From contig NC_054543.1 of the NCBI RefSeq assembly GCF_017654505.1, positions 23,784,339 through 23,848,338 on the forward strand: DNA of 64,000 nt. The letters are read 5' to 3'. Made by a program: the position numbers and the translations under genes. The notes under the pieces are model-generated. The model saw nothing but the letters and a program-made list of their open reading frames with translations. It searched no databases and was not told the origin of the DNA. The stretch comes from Polyodon spathula (lineage: Eukaryota > Chordata > Actinopteri > Acipenseriformes > Polyodontidae). Shown here piece after piece: positions 33,196 to 44,640 of the stretch (its first letter is position 1; every line of letters starts with the position of its first letter).

Positions 33196-35024
33196 CTGTG
33201 GCTAACATTATTGGCTTTGATGGCATTATTGACTACCCCCTACTTTTATGTGTCTCAATCACAAACCTCCTCTGTTAGCAGGGCTTTTAAAGTCACTTAA
33301 TACTGCATCAGGAATATCTGACAAGGAAACCATTAGCAAAAATGATTGGTACACATAAATCCCCATTGCGATTCAGTAGCGCTGCTTGTCTGGTAAACGG
33401 TATAATGACTATCTGTGGGACAGGATAGGCTGGGGCAGACAGACCCATCCCTAACCCCACAATCTGGCATTATTAATACCATGTGCTGAATAGTGTCAAT
33501 ACCAAGTTTTATGGCATCAGGATAAGCGGTTCTCCAAAAACATTGAAAAATGTGAAGAGTGACATACATGTCACTGTCTCCATTATATCCCTTTGGGGAT
33601 TTCACCCCAAACATAAACCGAAATAAGGGGTAATCCACAACACAAACACCATACCAGACTTGAAGGCAGACAGAGGATGTTCATGTCAGGACTGAAGTGC
33701 TCTCTCTCTTTCCCCCTCTCCCCTCTCTCTCATCTGCAGAGCTCTGAGAGAAGGCTCTTATGGTACCAGCATGCTGTGCCTGCCTAGGCCCTTTTAAAAT
33801 CTCTAAATAAACAAAGCAAAGCTGTTTTCAATTTTATTGCTTTTTTTGTTTGTTTGTTTTTTAGTACTGTAACAATAGACCTTTCCTCTTCTCTAAGTTA
33901 ATCTTTGTCTGTTGCAGCCCATTGATCTTGTGAGCACAGGTGCCTAATCTGCGCTTCTGATAATGAATCTATTCAGTTCCACAGCAAGACACGGGGTATT
34001 TCAATGAAAAATCTTTTCTCTGGTCGTTCACATACAATTCTATAATAAGGGATTTTAGTGGTTCATTTTCAAGCCCCAGCTCCCATTGTTCTGAAAAACA
34101 CAAGGTGGTTTTCTTCTTCGTGGGAAAGAATCAATTCAAGAAGTTTAACACACACGCTGCTGTCTAAGTATGTGCCTCGGCTGTTCCTACGGTTCATCTG
34201 ACACGATTAGATTTAAAAGATTTAAATCAGTTAATTCAGAGTATAATGCAATTACTAATGTCCTGCTCTGTCTGGCATGAAAAAGGGTGGAGACAGGATG
34301 CAGCTGCTTCAAAAGCAGCACATTGGCTCTCGAAATTCGATGCAGCAAATTCATGCAATTAAATCTAAATACAGTTTATAAAACTTTATACAGCTCAACA
34401 ACCTTAAAGATAAAAAATCCACAATTACAAACTCAACCAGTCACAAGCATCAAGATCAGACACTGTGAAGTTACCAGTCATCCTTATAAAAATGGCAAAA
34501 TGTAATACAGCACAGTGAAGACGTTGTCCCAGAGGTTTGGTAAAGCACATTAAATAACATGTCAAACCATGGTAAATTTACAGTATACCCATGGGCAAAG
34601 CTTGGGAAAACTGCATACAAAACAGCCTCCATACCCCATGTATTCATTACTTTGAAGTTTTCACTGTATATCACACCTCAAGATAACTGTCTGACCAATG
34701 CCACTGTGCTGCCTTAAAACGGGACATCTTTAACATTAGCAAAGGTGTTGCCTCAATGTACACATATTTCTTTCTAAGACACATAGCTGGCTGAAAGGAT
34801 CAGTCAAGGAGATGACTGATGTGCTGCAACACTAGATTAGGCTTCTCAATGGGGCACCTTCCTTTAGTAATATTTAACCAGGCCAGAAGTATTATTATAT
34901 AGGGTCAGTGACTGTCACAGATAACTCCCTTAAGAATTTCATACAACTATATACTTTGAGAACTTCAGTTATTCTTGGAACACTGTAGTTATTCATGCTA
35001 CTCTGTAGTTATTCACTGAGTACT
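33196..35024. other. non-coding stretch
   Basis: No gene is seen. 33890-34260 is even in composition, free of repeats I can recognise and dotted with TAATTA-like and TTTAAAT words; it could be conserved non-coding DNA. 34497-34615 is copy 3 of the AAAGCA-rich repeat. 34850-35024 shows nothing. Confidence 0.4.
34497..34615 (+). repeat. AAAGCA-rich dispersed repeat, copy 3
   Basis: GGTTTGGTAAAGCACATTAA, ATGTCAAACCATGGTAAATT and CCCATGGGCAAAGCTTGGG match the copies at 14.7, 30.4 and 46.6 kb. Confidence 0.5.
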
Positions 35025-35341
35025 ATAGTTCTCTTTCAAGTCAAACATAACCATCAAGGTATGGAATATTGCCGTCAGGCAGTAGGATTGCCTGATCTTT
35101 CTAGCAAAGCTTCCGATAGGCCTCTGTGCGAGCTGACGTGTAAGCCCGCCCCCCTGGGAGCTTACTATACTCAACGGGCTGAGACTCTCTTCCTCTTTTG
35201 CTTTCAGCCTTTGTAGGACTTTGAGCTGGTAAGTTCTCTCTGAGAGATTTACTTCCACTGATTGTACTCGACAGCCTTGAGCTTGAGAAGCTGGCTACCG
35301 CCCCTTCTCTGAGTTTATTTCAGTGTTCGCTCTTTTGAGCT

Positions 35342-35342
35342 A

Positions 35343-35398
<56 letters not shown>
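35342..35398. repeat. (TA)n microsatellite in DIRS 5' UTR
   Basis: About 27 TA units lie inside the leader of the second DIRS element. Confidence 0.95.
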
Positions 35399-35401
<3 letters not shown>

Positions 35402-35839
35402 ATTTCACTTTCACGCTTTGCTTCGGCATTGCGTTCCTTCTGCGTTGGCTCTCCGTCTTCCTTCATATTAATATATTCATATTATTACATTGATATATAT
35501 GTTGCAGCGATCTGCTAAAGCCCGGGAGGCATCTCAGCAGATAGCAAAGATATGGCCACTTAAGCCTTTCCAGCCAAACCGCCAATAAGAGCATCAGTGG
35601 TGTAGAACACCACCGCAAGTGCTATGAGGTGCTAAGACCTTGTCATCCACTACAGCAGCGCGCAGCCAGCCTCCATTTGCGGTACTGCAGCGCGGAGGGT
35701 GGCACCCTGGAGAAGGTGGCAGGCCATGCCCTCGTGGCTCTGGCCGGCCCTCTCGCGAACGAGTGCAGCTGAAATAGCCCTGAAATCTCCAGGCAGCTGT
35801 TAACCCACCCCTACACTGTCCCACAGCTCCAGTTCTGGC

Positions 35840-36415
35840 AACAATGCACCGACGACATCTGGGTGCGCAAAACTATTTCCACCGGGTACACCCTTCAATT
35901 CCGGTTAAAACCTCCCCCCGTCCGGGGTGTGGTTGTAACTGCAGTAAAGGACTCGGTTCAGTCTGCCGCTCTGAATGTGGAAATACAGGCATTGCTCAGG
36001 AAGCGTGCCATTCAACAAGTAGACCATGCTCTGTTCGACCAGGGGTTCTATTCCAAATACTTCCTGGTGCCCAAGAAGGACGACAGGCTCCGCCCTATTT
36101 TTGATATGCGAGTACTGAACAAATACCTGCAGATGTTATCGTTCAGGATGCTTAAGCACAGGCACATCATCCAGTCTGTCCGACATGGCGACTGGTTCAC
36201 CACCGTGGACCTGACAGATGCGTACTTTCACATTCCCATCTGCCCGGGTCACAGGAAGTATCTGCGCTTCGCATTTCAGAGCAGGGTGTATGAGTTTTGT
36301 GTCCTCCCATTCGGCCTGTCACTAGCTCCTTGAACCTTTTTGAAATGTATGGACGCTATTCTAGCTCCCTTTCGGGATCAAGGTGTTTGACTGCTGAACT
36401 ATCTGGAAGACTGGC
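35840..36415 (+). pseudogene. DIRS reverse transcriptase, copy 2
   Basis: The open frame at 35863-36333 reads ISTGYTLQFRLKPPPVRGVV, FYSKYFLVPKKDDRLRPIFD, VLNKYLQM, GDWFTTVDLTDAYFHIPICP (block A with catalytic Asp), YLRFAFQSRVYEF and LPFGLSLAP. A stop follows at 36331-36333. Past it the sequence goes on to NYLEDW at about 36397-36414, where the usual YLDD box is YLED (Glu at 36406-36408). The single stop and the D to E change mark it as decayed. The same frame upstream (residues such as FWQQCTDDIW near 35835) is the RT leader. Confidence 0.88.
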
Positions 36416-37200
36416 TTGGCACAGCACACAGTGATGGTTACAGACCATCTTCAGCGGCTAGGTCTGAAGATCAATTCAGAAAAGAACCGCCTTGTTCCAA
36501 GCCAACAGACCGAATTCTTTGGTCTGCATCTGGACTCAGTGTCCATGGAAGCGACCCTGTCGACACAAAGAGTTGCCTCCCTGGAGCGGTGTCTCTCCCT
36601 ATTCAGGTTGAGAGAAACAGTCAGCATGGAGCTGTGTCAGCGCATGCTGGGGTTGATGACTGCTGCCTCGCAAGCCCTTCCCTTGGGCTTATTACACCAG
36701 AGACCTCTACAGGCCTGGTTCAATGCCTTCGCGTTGCATCCAAGGAGAGACAAACACCGCAGGTTGACGGTATCCCGAACCTGCTGGAAGGCACTGTGCT
36801 GGTGGAAAGTTGCGTCGAACGTCCGCCAGGGTGTGCACTTGAGTTCCATCTTCCGAAGGGAGGTTGTTACGACCGACTCTTCCAACCTAGGTTGGGGAGC
36901 AGTCTGGAACGGCTCAGGGACCTGCGGAGTGTGGTCAGGACCCTGAAGGTCAGCCCACATCAATGCTCTGAAACTCAGAGCAGTGGACCTCGCCCTTCGA
37001 CATTTCTTGCCAGTGCTTCTAAACAAGCACATGTTGGTGCGGTCAGACATGAGGCGTATATCAACCACCAGGGCAGCCTACGGTCCCCTCGCCTTCACCG
37101 GATGATAGCACGGCTGTTGCTATGGGCCTCTCTGCGCGCCGTTCACCTACCGGGCAGAGTCAATTATGCAGCGGATCTCCTATCCAGAGGAGGCCTTCTT
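36416..37200 (+). pseudogene. DIRS RNase H, copy 2
   Basis: Frame 36416-36946 reads VMVTDHLQRLGLKINSEKN (thumb), ELCQRMLGLMTAASQALPLG, and REVVTTDSSNLGWGAVWNG, the RNase H TDAS box with Ser for Ala. Out of frame beyond 36946 are HINALKLRAVDLALRHF (catalytic Glu) and NKHMLVRSDM. A further shift near 37060 leads to LRAVHLPGRVNYAADLLSRG, the end of the domain. At least two frame changes are present. Confidence 0.82.
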
Positions 37201-38073
37201 GCAGGGGAATGGCGTCTCCACCCTCAGGTGGTAGAGCGCGTCTGGAAATGGTTCAGCATATCGCGAGTAGATCTCTTCGCTTTGCGAGAGACCACGCACT
37301 GCCCCCTATGTTTCTCTGTGAAGGACCCCGACAGCCTCCTAGGAGTCGATGCACTGGCCCATGAATGCCGGCCAGGGCTTCTATATGCGTTTCCATTGAT
37401 TCCGATGCTCCCGCCTTCTTAGAGAAGGTCAGGGTAGAGCAAGCGACAGTGATCCTGGTTGCTCCTCGGTGGCCTCAGGGGATATGGTTTCTGAGCTTGG
37501 TGCAGTTGCTACATGGTCAGCCACGGGAGCTTCCCCTGTGAGTAGACCTATTATCCCAGGCCAAAGGATGGCTTTGGCACCCTAACCCCAAGCTCATGCA
37601 GCTATGGGAGTGCCTGTCAGCCTTAGGGCTTTCGACGGCGGTGATTTCGACCAGTGCTAGAGCGCCCTCAACTAAGTCGCAGTACACGTACAAGTGGCAG
37701 TTGTTCCAGGATTGGTGTCTGGCAGGGGGCCATGACCCAATATCTTGTCCTATGGCAGGGATATTACAGTTTCTACAGAAACTGTTGGATGAAGGGAAAT
37801 CTCCCTCCACACTTAAAGTGTATTTAGCCCTCCATTTCAGCTTGCCATATACGCATTGAAGGGTTATCACCAGGTTGCCATTTTCTGGCATCGCAGTTCC
37901 TCAAGGGCGCAAGACATTTGCGACCTCCAAGAACGACCAGTTTACTGTCATGGAGCCTTGATGTGGTGCTAGAAGCCCTTACCAAGGCACCATTTGAGCC
38001 TCACCACACTGTGGATATGAAGCTCATGTCTATTAAAACTGCATTTCTGCTGTCAGTGTTATCAGCCAAATGT
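37200..38073 (+). pseudogene. DIRS linker and truncated tyrosine recombinase, copy 2
   Basis: Frame to 37422 holds the linker (GEWRLHPQVVERVWKWFS, VDLFALRETTHCPLCFS, LGVDALAHECRPGLLYAFPL), then VAPRWPQGIWF near 37457. Frame 37596-37859 is the recombinase N-terminal domain (KSQYTYKWQLFQDWCLAGGH, CPMAGILQFLQKLLDEGK, SPSTLKVYLA). Frame 37918-38073 reads SLDVVLEALTKAPFEPHH, MKLMSIKTAFLLSVLSAKC, where the catalytic Arg of SAKR is Cys. Immediately after that residue the sequence becomes the terminal repeat, so the HxxR and Tyr boxes are gone. Confidence 0.85.
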
Positions 38074-38125
38074 GGGGGCGGGCTTACACATCACAAAACT
38101 TTTCCTCAGATGGTCACTTGAAAGG

Positions 38126-39282
38126 TAATGTTGCCTCAGAAAAATAAAAATAGATTTTTGTATTTAATTCTTAGTTCTGGAGCCTTTTTTAAATAAAGGA
38201 AACAGGGCAATACTAACTGCCCTAGGCCGTATATACTGCACGACCAGTCACATTTCATGAGGTCCTACTCCTTTGCACAATATTGGCTCAGGTGAGTACA
38301 CTTCATTTCATAATATTGCTAAGTAAAAGTGCTGCATTTGAAGGTTGTTTAGTGTTTTTACTCACTGTGAATGATGAAAGCTGCATTATATGACAACCAC
38401 AATGTATTTATGTATTTCAAAAGAGACCCAAGAGTAATTTCTCTCTGAGACCAAGTCAAGAGGCAGCACATTACGATGTCAAATGAACACATTTGAACAA
38501 ATCCAAATGAAGTTCAAACAGTTTTTTGTAAAACAAATCTGGTGTAAAGCTCATTCCACTTCCAGGGACCAGAGCATGAAAAAGCAGAGATCGAGAAGAT
38601 ATGACACACAGTTCTGCTGCGATGCCTTGAAGAAAGGTTATGATAGTATTTATAAAATGCTGTCATGAGATATTGTTTGCCATCCCTCCTGCTATAACAC
38701 TAGTTGTAATGTACAATTTTGTTCTGAAAATCCAAGGTCTGACAATGTGTGAGCTGACTGTGGTGTCGTATACCAAACCAAGGGGAATGAGAGCTTTCCT
38801 TGTTAATATCTCTTGGTTGGTCCATGAGACGTGCTTTTAACAGGAGACAAAGCTAATGAACTCTGATTGTCCTGCAAACAGCTGCTTTAAATGGAGTTTA
38901 ACGACGGACCCCAGTGAGGTTTAAGGCCCATTCAAAGGGAACAGGTAAAAACGTCACTGCTGCAAAATAGCAGTGTCATAGAGGGTGTCTTTTTAGCCTG
39001 GAGCCAGGAGTTGTGAAAGAGGGAGTACAGTACTGACTCTGAAGGCTATTAGTGTGGAATGTTATTCATACTCAATTTGTCAAAGAGTTTGCTTTGAGGA
39101 GTTTATTATCTAGAGCAGAACAGAAAGTCTCTCTGTTATCACATTGCCTTAATGAACAGAGAGCAAACTGTGTCGTACTGGAGATGAAGGTGAATGATAT
39201 CTTATGTTCCGAAAAGCATGTTACTGGACATCTTCCACAGAGACTTCAGTCCTCGCCAATAATTACTATGTCAGTAATACAA
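38126..39282. other. non-coding stretch, nothing recognised
   Basis: No gene, repeat or terminal structure could be assigned. Small open frames (for example 38483-38668, 39052-39297) show no motif. Confidence 0.5.
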
Positions 39283-39378
39283 CAGGGATGGGAATAAGAC
39301 TCCCAATTGCATAGCAGTTTTATCCATTCCTGGAATGTTTGAAACTGCTATGCAATAAGAGTCTTATTTCCATCCCTG
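39283..39378. mobile_element. 96-bp palindromic MITE
   Basis: It starts CAGGGATGGGAATAAGACTC and ends GAGTCTTATTTCCATCCCTG, with inner arms AATTGCATAGCAGTTT and AAACTGCTATGCAATA. The whole element folds into a near-perfect hairpin with a short loop. Size and CAGGGATG ends suggest a hAT-type MITE, but I could not find a clear 8-bp duplication. A weak relative (CCAGGGATGAGAATAGAATA) lies at about 48541. Confidence 0.75.
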
Positions 39379-39910
39379 TACATAGTATGCCATTACTATA
39401 ATATCCATAGCCTCCTTTACCCAGCCCTTTATGTCACACATAATATTTGCCTCATTTTTTTATTTTATTATTTCAGTCATATTCTCCACATCTAGCTAAA
39501 ATCTCATAATCACTTTTTATCTATCTGATCACTTTTCGGTAGACATGTTTCCATTTAGAACATTGTCGACCAAATCAACCAACCACTGCTCTATTCTAGC
39601 TACTCGACTGCCAATCAAAAATGTGTTGTCACCTATTGACACACAGGCAATTTGTATTGTCAAGCTGAATTGCCATGAAAAAAATACTTTAAAAACTGCA
39701 TCGCCAGCCTTATCCAGTAGTTTTCCAATGCATGGTGAGATATTGTGAAACACACGTTTCATTCCTAAGCTGCTGAGATCAAAGGAACTGAGACGATCTG
39801 AACAAGAAACCAAAGACCTTCAGTTCTCCTGAAATGCTGTGGGGAGTAGCTGCAGTGAAGGAATGGAACTGGACATTCTAAGTGGGCGAGTGTGGGCACT
39901 CATAGAAATA
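39379..39910. other. non-coding stretch, nothing recognised
   Basis: Two opposing small open frames (39529-39813) have no motif and are most likely chance. Confidence 0.45.
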
Positions 39911-39976
39911 TATACAGTACCAACCAAAAGTTTGAGTTTGATTTCTTTGCAGCAATTCTTCCAGTTAGGCCAGCTT

Positions 39977-39980
<4 letters not shown>
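39911..39980 (+). mobile_element. Tc1-type terminal repeat fragment
   Basis: ATACAGTACCAACCAAAAGT at a TA step resembles the end of Tc1/mariner MITEs of fish (CAGTRCCAGTCAAAAGT-like). It is cut by the TA microsatellite that follows and no other end is seen. Confidence 0.4.

Positions 39981-40051
<71 letters not shown>
39981..40051. repeat. (TA)n microsatellite
   Basis: About 35 TA units between a Tc1-type fragment and an LTR. Open frames over it are artefacts. Confidence 0.97.
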
Positions 40052-40055
<4 letters not shown>

Positions 40056-40426
40056 ACCAAGCTTCAACTCTCAGGTTCGTTGCCACTTTAAAAACCATTG
40101 ACCCGACACAGGAACTTGCAGTTTAGCATGGTTTTGCACTTTTATTTATAAAAACTAAACTAAATAATCACAACAAAAACAAACAAACAAAAACACACAG
40201 TTTTTCACAATTATCTTAAATGTTTTACGCTACCTTTTAATTACACGCACACGCACACAGACACGCAAGCTTATTCACACAGCTGTCCTGAGCAGACTGG
40301 CTACTTCCTTTAAATACCCTGCACCTGGCTCTAATTTACAATGGTAGCCAGGTGCAGGTGATAATTAAACAATAAAATACTTAACAATTTAGTTTGGCAG
40401 GGAGATTTTAACCCTCTGCCTGCTAC
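40052..40426 (-). mobile_element. LTR-like sequence, minus orientation
   Basis: On the minus strand it begins TGTAGCAGGCAGAGGG (40426 downward), has a TATA-like CAGGGTATTTAAAGGAAG near 40315, a polyadenylation signal TAAATAAAAGTGC near 40146, and ends GAAGCTTGGTTACTA at the TA microsatellite, which has probably replaced the last bases. Promoter, poly-A signal and length of about 375 bp suit a small gypsy LTR. The target duplication cannot be tested because of the microsatellite. Confidence 0.55.
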
Positions 40427-43400
40427 AAAAACACATTTCCTGTGTGCAGGGCTCTCTGCCTTGTCACAATATATGCCTGCAATGTTTGTTTCAAGCACAA
40501 GCACATTTTTATATTTGAATAGAAATAAATGAGTGTACATCCCATGGCATCAAAAGCATATAAGTACCTCCACTGTTTGTTTTCAAACACATTTGACAAC
40601 ATATGTTAAACATACGAAAATGTTGGGAAGTTTGAAAATAGTATTAGTCTCACATTTCTGATGCAAAAAAAAACCCATGTGGAGAGCTAACTAGAAGCAG
40701 CTTGCAATGGTCTTTAGTAAGTTTTTTAGGATTTAATAAAAAGCAGAAAGCTTACCGGAATAATAGTAGTACAGTGTTTCAAGTTAGATTTTGGGATGTC
40801 ACATTTTTCAATATTTGTCTGTTTTTTGTTGAGTAATTCAATATGTTAATGTAACATTATTCAACAGGTTTCATGCAACGTTATGAAGCAAAATTAGTAA
40901 TTTCTATAGGGTGATTCAAAACTTCTGGCAATAGCTGTATTCAAGCTGTTCACATCATTTTGAAATGACAAAAGGGGGGTTTCCACCACTATTAGTAAAT
41001 ATCAGCCCTCTTCAAAAACACTTCTGTGCTTGCTAATGGCTTTTGGAGGTGTTTGTTTTTTCTTGAGGTTTACAGAAGTTGGCAAACAACCACCGCTCTT
41101 CCTCACCAAGCGGCTGAGTAATTTGATTCACTGTGAGCAGCTCAGCAGAGCCTATCAAAGGAATGCTTGTGAGATGCGTAAGAGGAAAAGTGTAGGAGAG
41201 AGTGGGAGCTCCTGCAGCGGTGAAGGATTACTCAGGCACTCCTTCCTGTAAAACGCTGTGTAGTCTCGCTTGACCTGAGCTGTGTCAGACACAAGCATTT
41301 GTACTGAAGCTAGGTGACACAGTGGGCTTATAGGCTAATTCACTAAATCTGGCTGCTTATTTTTCAAAAATGAGTTTCAAGGTCTCAACCTGCTGTTGCT
41401 TGTATCGACAGTACTGAAGGAACATGATGAGTACATATCCAAGAGGAGACCATACGGTCCATCACTCAGTGCTTTGTGCAGTTCCTAGTAGTTGGTTGAT
41501 CTCAAAACTTTGTCACGTTGGGTCTTAAAGTTCAACCAACATCAAACATCAGCAAGTTGTCAAGGAAAGCCTTAGTAACCCATTCCACTCCCTCAACACT
41601 CTCTGTGTGAAGAAGTGTCATCTTCCCTCCACCTTATTTCCAACTGTACCCTCTGGTCCTGGCTACTGCTCTGCACTAAGGGTTAACTTAAGTAAAAAAA
41701 ATAAAAAAGTTTTAAACTGTATCCCACAATACCTCTGGTGACAACTATGAACCGTGCCACAAACCCGGTTCAGTGGACCCATGACCGCTAGGTCCAGTGA
41801 TCGAATTGTAAAAAAAAACACATCCAGATGACCTAGTCACAGTGCAAAAAATTAACCCTATGTTTCAGCGCAATGCCTAGTACTGATGGAGCTGCTTCCC
41901 CTTTCTACCACAAAACTACTCCCTGCAATCACCTTTGCGTCATGGTTTCTTCAATCGCTGCCTGCCCCATAGCTGATTGCAGAGTCCTTCCGTGTATGTG
42001 CAACTACGTGCTCCCCCTAATATGGTCACCTTCCATTGAGGCGGCCCATCTAGGAGAAAGCATACCACCAACCTTACGCAGCGCCTTTTCTTGTCAGGAG
42101 GGAGATTTACAGCTTGAATTCCTTCGCTCTCTGTCACATGCAGTTAATAACTTGTGCTAAAGAAGGGCCTCAGGAAGTGTCAACAGAATTGAGAAAGAAA
42201 TATGCAAGACTTTAAAGTGTGACACAGAGACAGCCGCCTCCGCAGCACCGTGTTGCTGACAAGCACTATGTTATGGGTTGTAAGATTTGGGAAGCAGACT
42301 TGCTTTAATATTAAAGGATGAAAACTTTGAAGCAACAGCCATTTGCCTACTTTTAAAAAAGTGATTTTAGTAGTCAGTGGAACATGAGAATTGGATCTAT
42401 TCCAAGGGAGTTGTTGAGTTTGTATTTACAGTAGAGTTCCAGGAAAGCAGAGCTGAAGAGATGGGTGAGTGGGCTTAGAGTCATTGTGACCCCCGTCAGA
42501 GCTCATTTACTTGTGTTTATTTTATTTAAACCTACAGAGCCAAAGAAAGAACAAAAGACATTCCTCAAAAGTGGTTTGAGTCGGAGGCCTGTCCTCATCC
42601 CTCACTGTGTAATTGTGAATGAACTAAACTGCTTATTAGATTTCACTTTCCATCATATTACCTTAATTAAGGAGTAAGTTGCTTCTTGCAGGGTTTTTTT
42701 TACTCATTCTTATTGCAACTACTCAAATACTTTACTTTATTTCTTTTTTTCTGTTAGATGCTTTGACTATGAGTTCAGGAGCTGATCTTCAGTTCTAGTA
42801 CCCTGCTGTAGATACAGGTATCATCAAACCATTCTGGTGCATTATCATCTTGAAAATAGCCATTGCTGTCAGAGCATAAATGCAGCACTATTAAGCACAT
42901 TTATAGTTTCCAGAGAAATCAAGAGACCCGAGGTATACAAAGAGAATATGCCCCAAATCAGGGCAATGCCAAATCCAGTCGGGTATGAAAGTGTCAGGCA
43001 GTGTGTGTTTCTGTCTGCAAAGTCTTGTAATCTTATTAAAAGGTGTTTTTTTCTTCTTCTGCATAACCCTGCACTTGTATAGCTGTCACACTGAAAGGGA
43101 TAATAAGTGTTTCCTGAAGTCTACTCTGTGCTCTACATTACCCCTGCTGCTGTTCTGTCATGAATGTAAAAGCAGTGTCTCATGTGCCAGCCTGGTGTTA
43201 CAGTCCCACAGTCACTACCCATGTTTGTCACATTATCTTATGCCTTACAGGTTAAAGAAACCAGAGTAAGTAGGCTCTTCCACTGACAAAACAACCAGTC
43301 CTCTCATCATTCCACCTGACTGAAGCTGTTTGATGCTAACAGAGTTCAAAGTAGTGCAGGTCAATGCCCGAGGCTCCCTTTTCAAGGAGAATGGTGAATT

Positions 43401-44514
43401 GTGAAAGGGCCATTGTGATTTGCACTCAGGTCATTGAATGAGCTGTTCCACCTGTTCTGAATTTTTTCACAAACGGCAGTCTTTTACCGGTATTTCATTC
43501 ATTAGCAAAACAAAAATAACAATAATTTAACAGGCTCTGCTTCCTGTGTATTAATGCTTATTAATCATATTGTTTTATTTAAGAGCTTCTACTTGCTCCC
43601 AAGTTTTGGTCTGACCATAGGAACCTGTGTGAACAGCCCTGTTTCTTTGTGACCCATGATGTGTGAATAAAGTAAAGATAAAGTTCTTTGTTAGCATTTC
43701 AGGGTAAACACCTGAAATACTTTAATAGATCCCAATGTATAGAGTAAAAAGGTATTAAAAACTTGTTTTACAAATACTTAAAACAATTTTTTAAAGAAAA
43801 TATATTCCTGTGGGGTCTATGAACATTGCAGTCCAACAATAAAAATACATAATACCAGCTTCACGTCAAAAGATATAGTCCTCCAGGACTGCTGGTTGAA
43901 TACTCCCGGACTAACTTTATGATCAAAAAGCCTGCCAGTAACAACTGGCCTGCTAATCCCTGAGTCTACCCAACCTTGTATTGACATGGTCACTCTTTCT
44001 TTCTTTGTGCGCCAATAAGAAGCAGCACGCTGTTTTTTTTTTTGTTTTTTTTTAAGTTTTTTTATGGGCTTACACTACACTGCATTAGCTGTGTTTAGCA
44101 ATGACTAACTTTGCTTTCCCTCCCTGGAGGCAGTTTATTCTAACTGAGTAGAAATTAAGAGCGATTAGAGCATGAACACACAGGCACACATCCTAACAGG
44201 GCACTTCCCTTGAGTTGTTTTAAGGGATTTGTCACGCATGGCAGTGCTGCCAGGAACACTCTGGCCTAATTGAAAGAGCATGAGTTCCCTGCAGTAGCTT
44301 TTGAAGTGGGCTCATTCATCTGCACCACATTCTGGAACGGTGTATCGCTGTACATTGAGGCAATGAGACTCATTTCCCTTGAGTCGTAAACTTTTCCCTT
44401 ACAGCAAAGCTCTGTTACAGCACTGTATTACCATATTTTGGGTCATTTTTAAAAAAAAAAAAATTAAAAAGCTAGTAGCTTGAAATGTCAATAGCATGAC
44501 TTTTCAACTCTGCA
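40427..44514. other. long non-coding stretch with an old LINE fragment
   Basis: 41430-41665 is an old minus-strand LINE C-terminus scrap (listed separately). The rest shows no gene. The 95-residue frame at 41873-42160 and the frame at 42465-42677 have no motif. 44090-44420 is moderately complex and repeat-free and could be conserved non-coding DNA, which I cannot test. Confidence 0.4.
41430..41665 (-). mobile_element. old LINE ORF2 C-terminal scrap
   Basis: CTCTCTGTGTGAAGAAGTG with CCATTCCACTCC around it is, on the minus strand, FFTQRVLREWNGLL-like, the conserved FF-x-R-V-x-x-WN motif at the end of LINE reverse transcriptase proteins. Heavily mutated. A younger example of the same kind of end is at 62958-63600. 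Confidence 0.45.
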
Positions 44515-44640
44515 AGCCCCACCTACTCTACATAAATAAAGCCAGGTAAGATTTAAAGAACACTGATAGTAACTCAATACTGGAGTAACAGAACCCAGAA
44601 GCACTCAGATTGAAAGCATCATCATAAAGTAATAAGGGAG
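44515..44640 (+). repeat. unclassified dispersed repeat, copy 3
   Basis: AGGTAAGATTTAAAGAACAC, CAGAACCCAGAAGCACTCAG and AAGTAATAAGGGAGATGTAC match the copies at 15.2 and 16.5 kb. Confidence 0.45.

Larger units (their letters stand above)
35025..38125 (+). mobile_element. DIRS-like retrotransposon, copy 2, internally deleted
   Basis: The left terminal repeat starts near GTTCTCTTTCAAGTCAAACA (35029) and contains GTGTAAGCCCGCCCC (35138-35152). At the right end the inverse, GGGGCGGGCTTACAC (38075-38089), is followed by CACTTGAAAGG (about 38115). Between lie a 5' UTR with a TA microsatellite, a gag remnant, reverse transcriptase (35830-36415), RNase H (36420-37200), a linker, and the first part of a tyrosine recombinase (37596-38073). 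Most of gag and the catalytic half of the recombinase are deleted, so the element is 3.1 kb rather than about 6. It is a different DIRS family member from the copy at 6-12 kb. Confidence 0.85.

Noticed and set aside
39820..40126. Open frames of 92 and 95 residues rich in alternating Ile-Tyr
   Set aside because: They are translation of a TA microsatellite.
41873..42160. 95-residue Cys-containing open frame
   Set aside because: Cysteine spacing fits no zinc finger that I know and the flanks show no splice or promoter signal.
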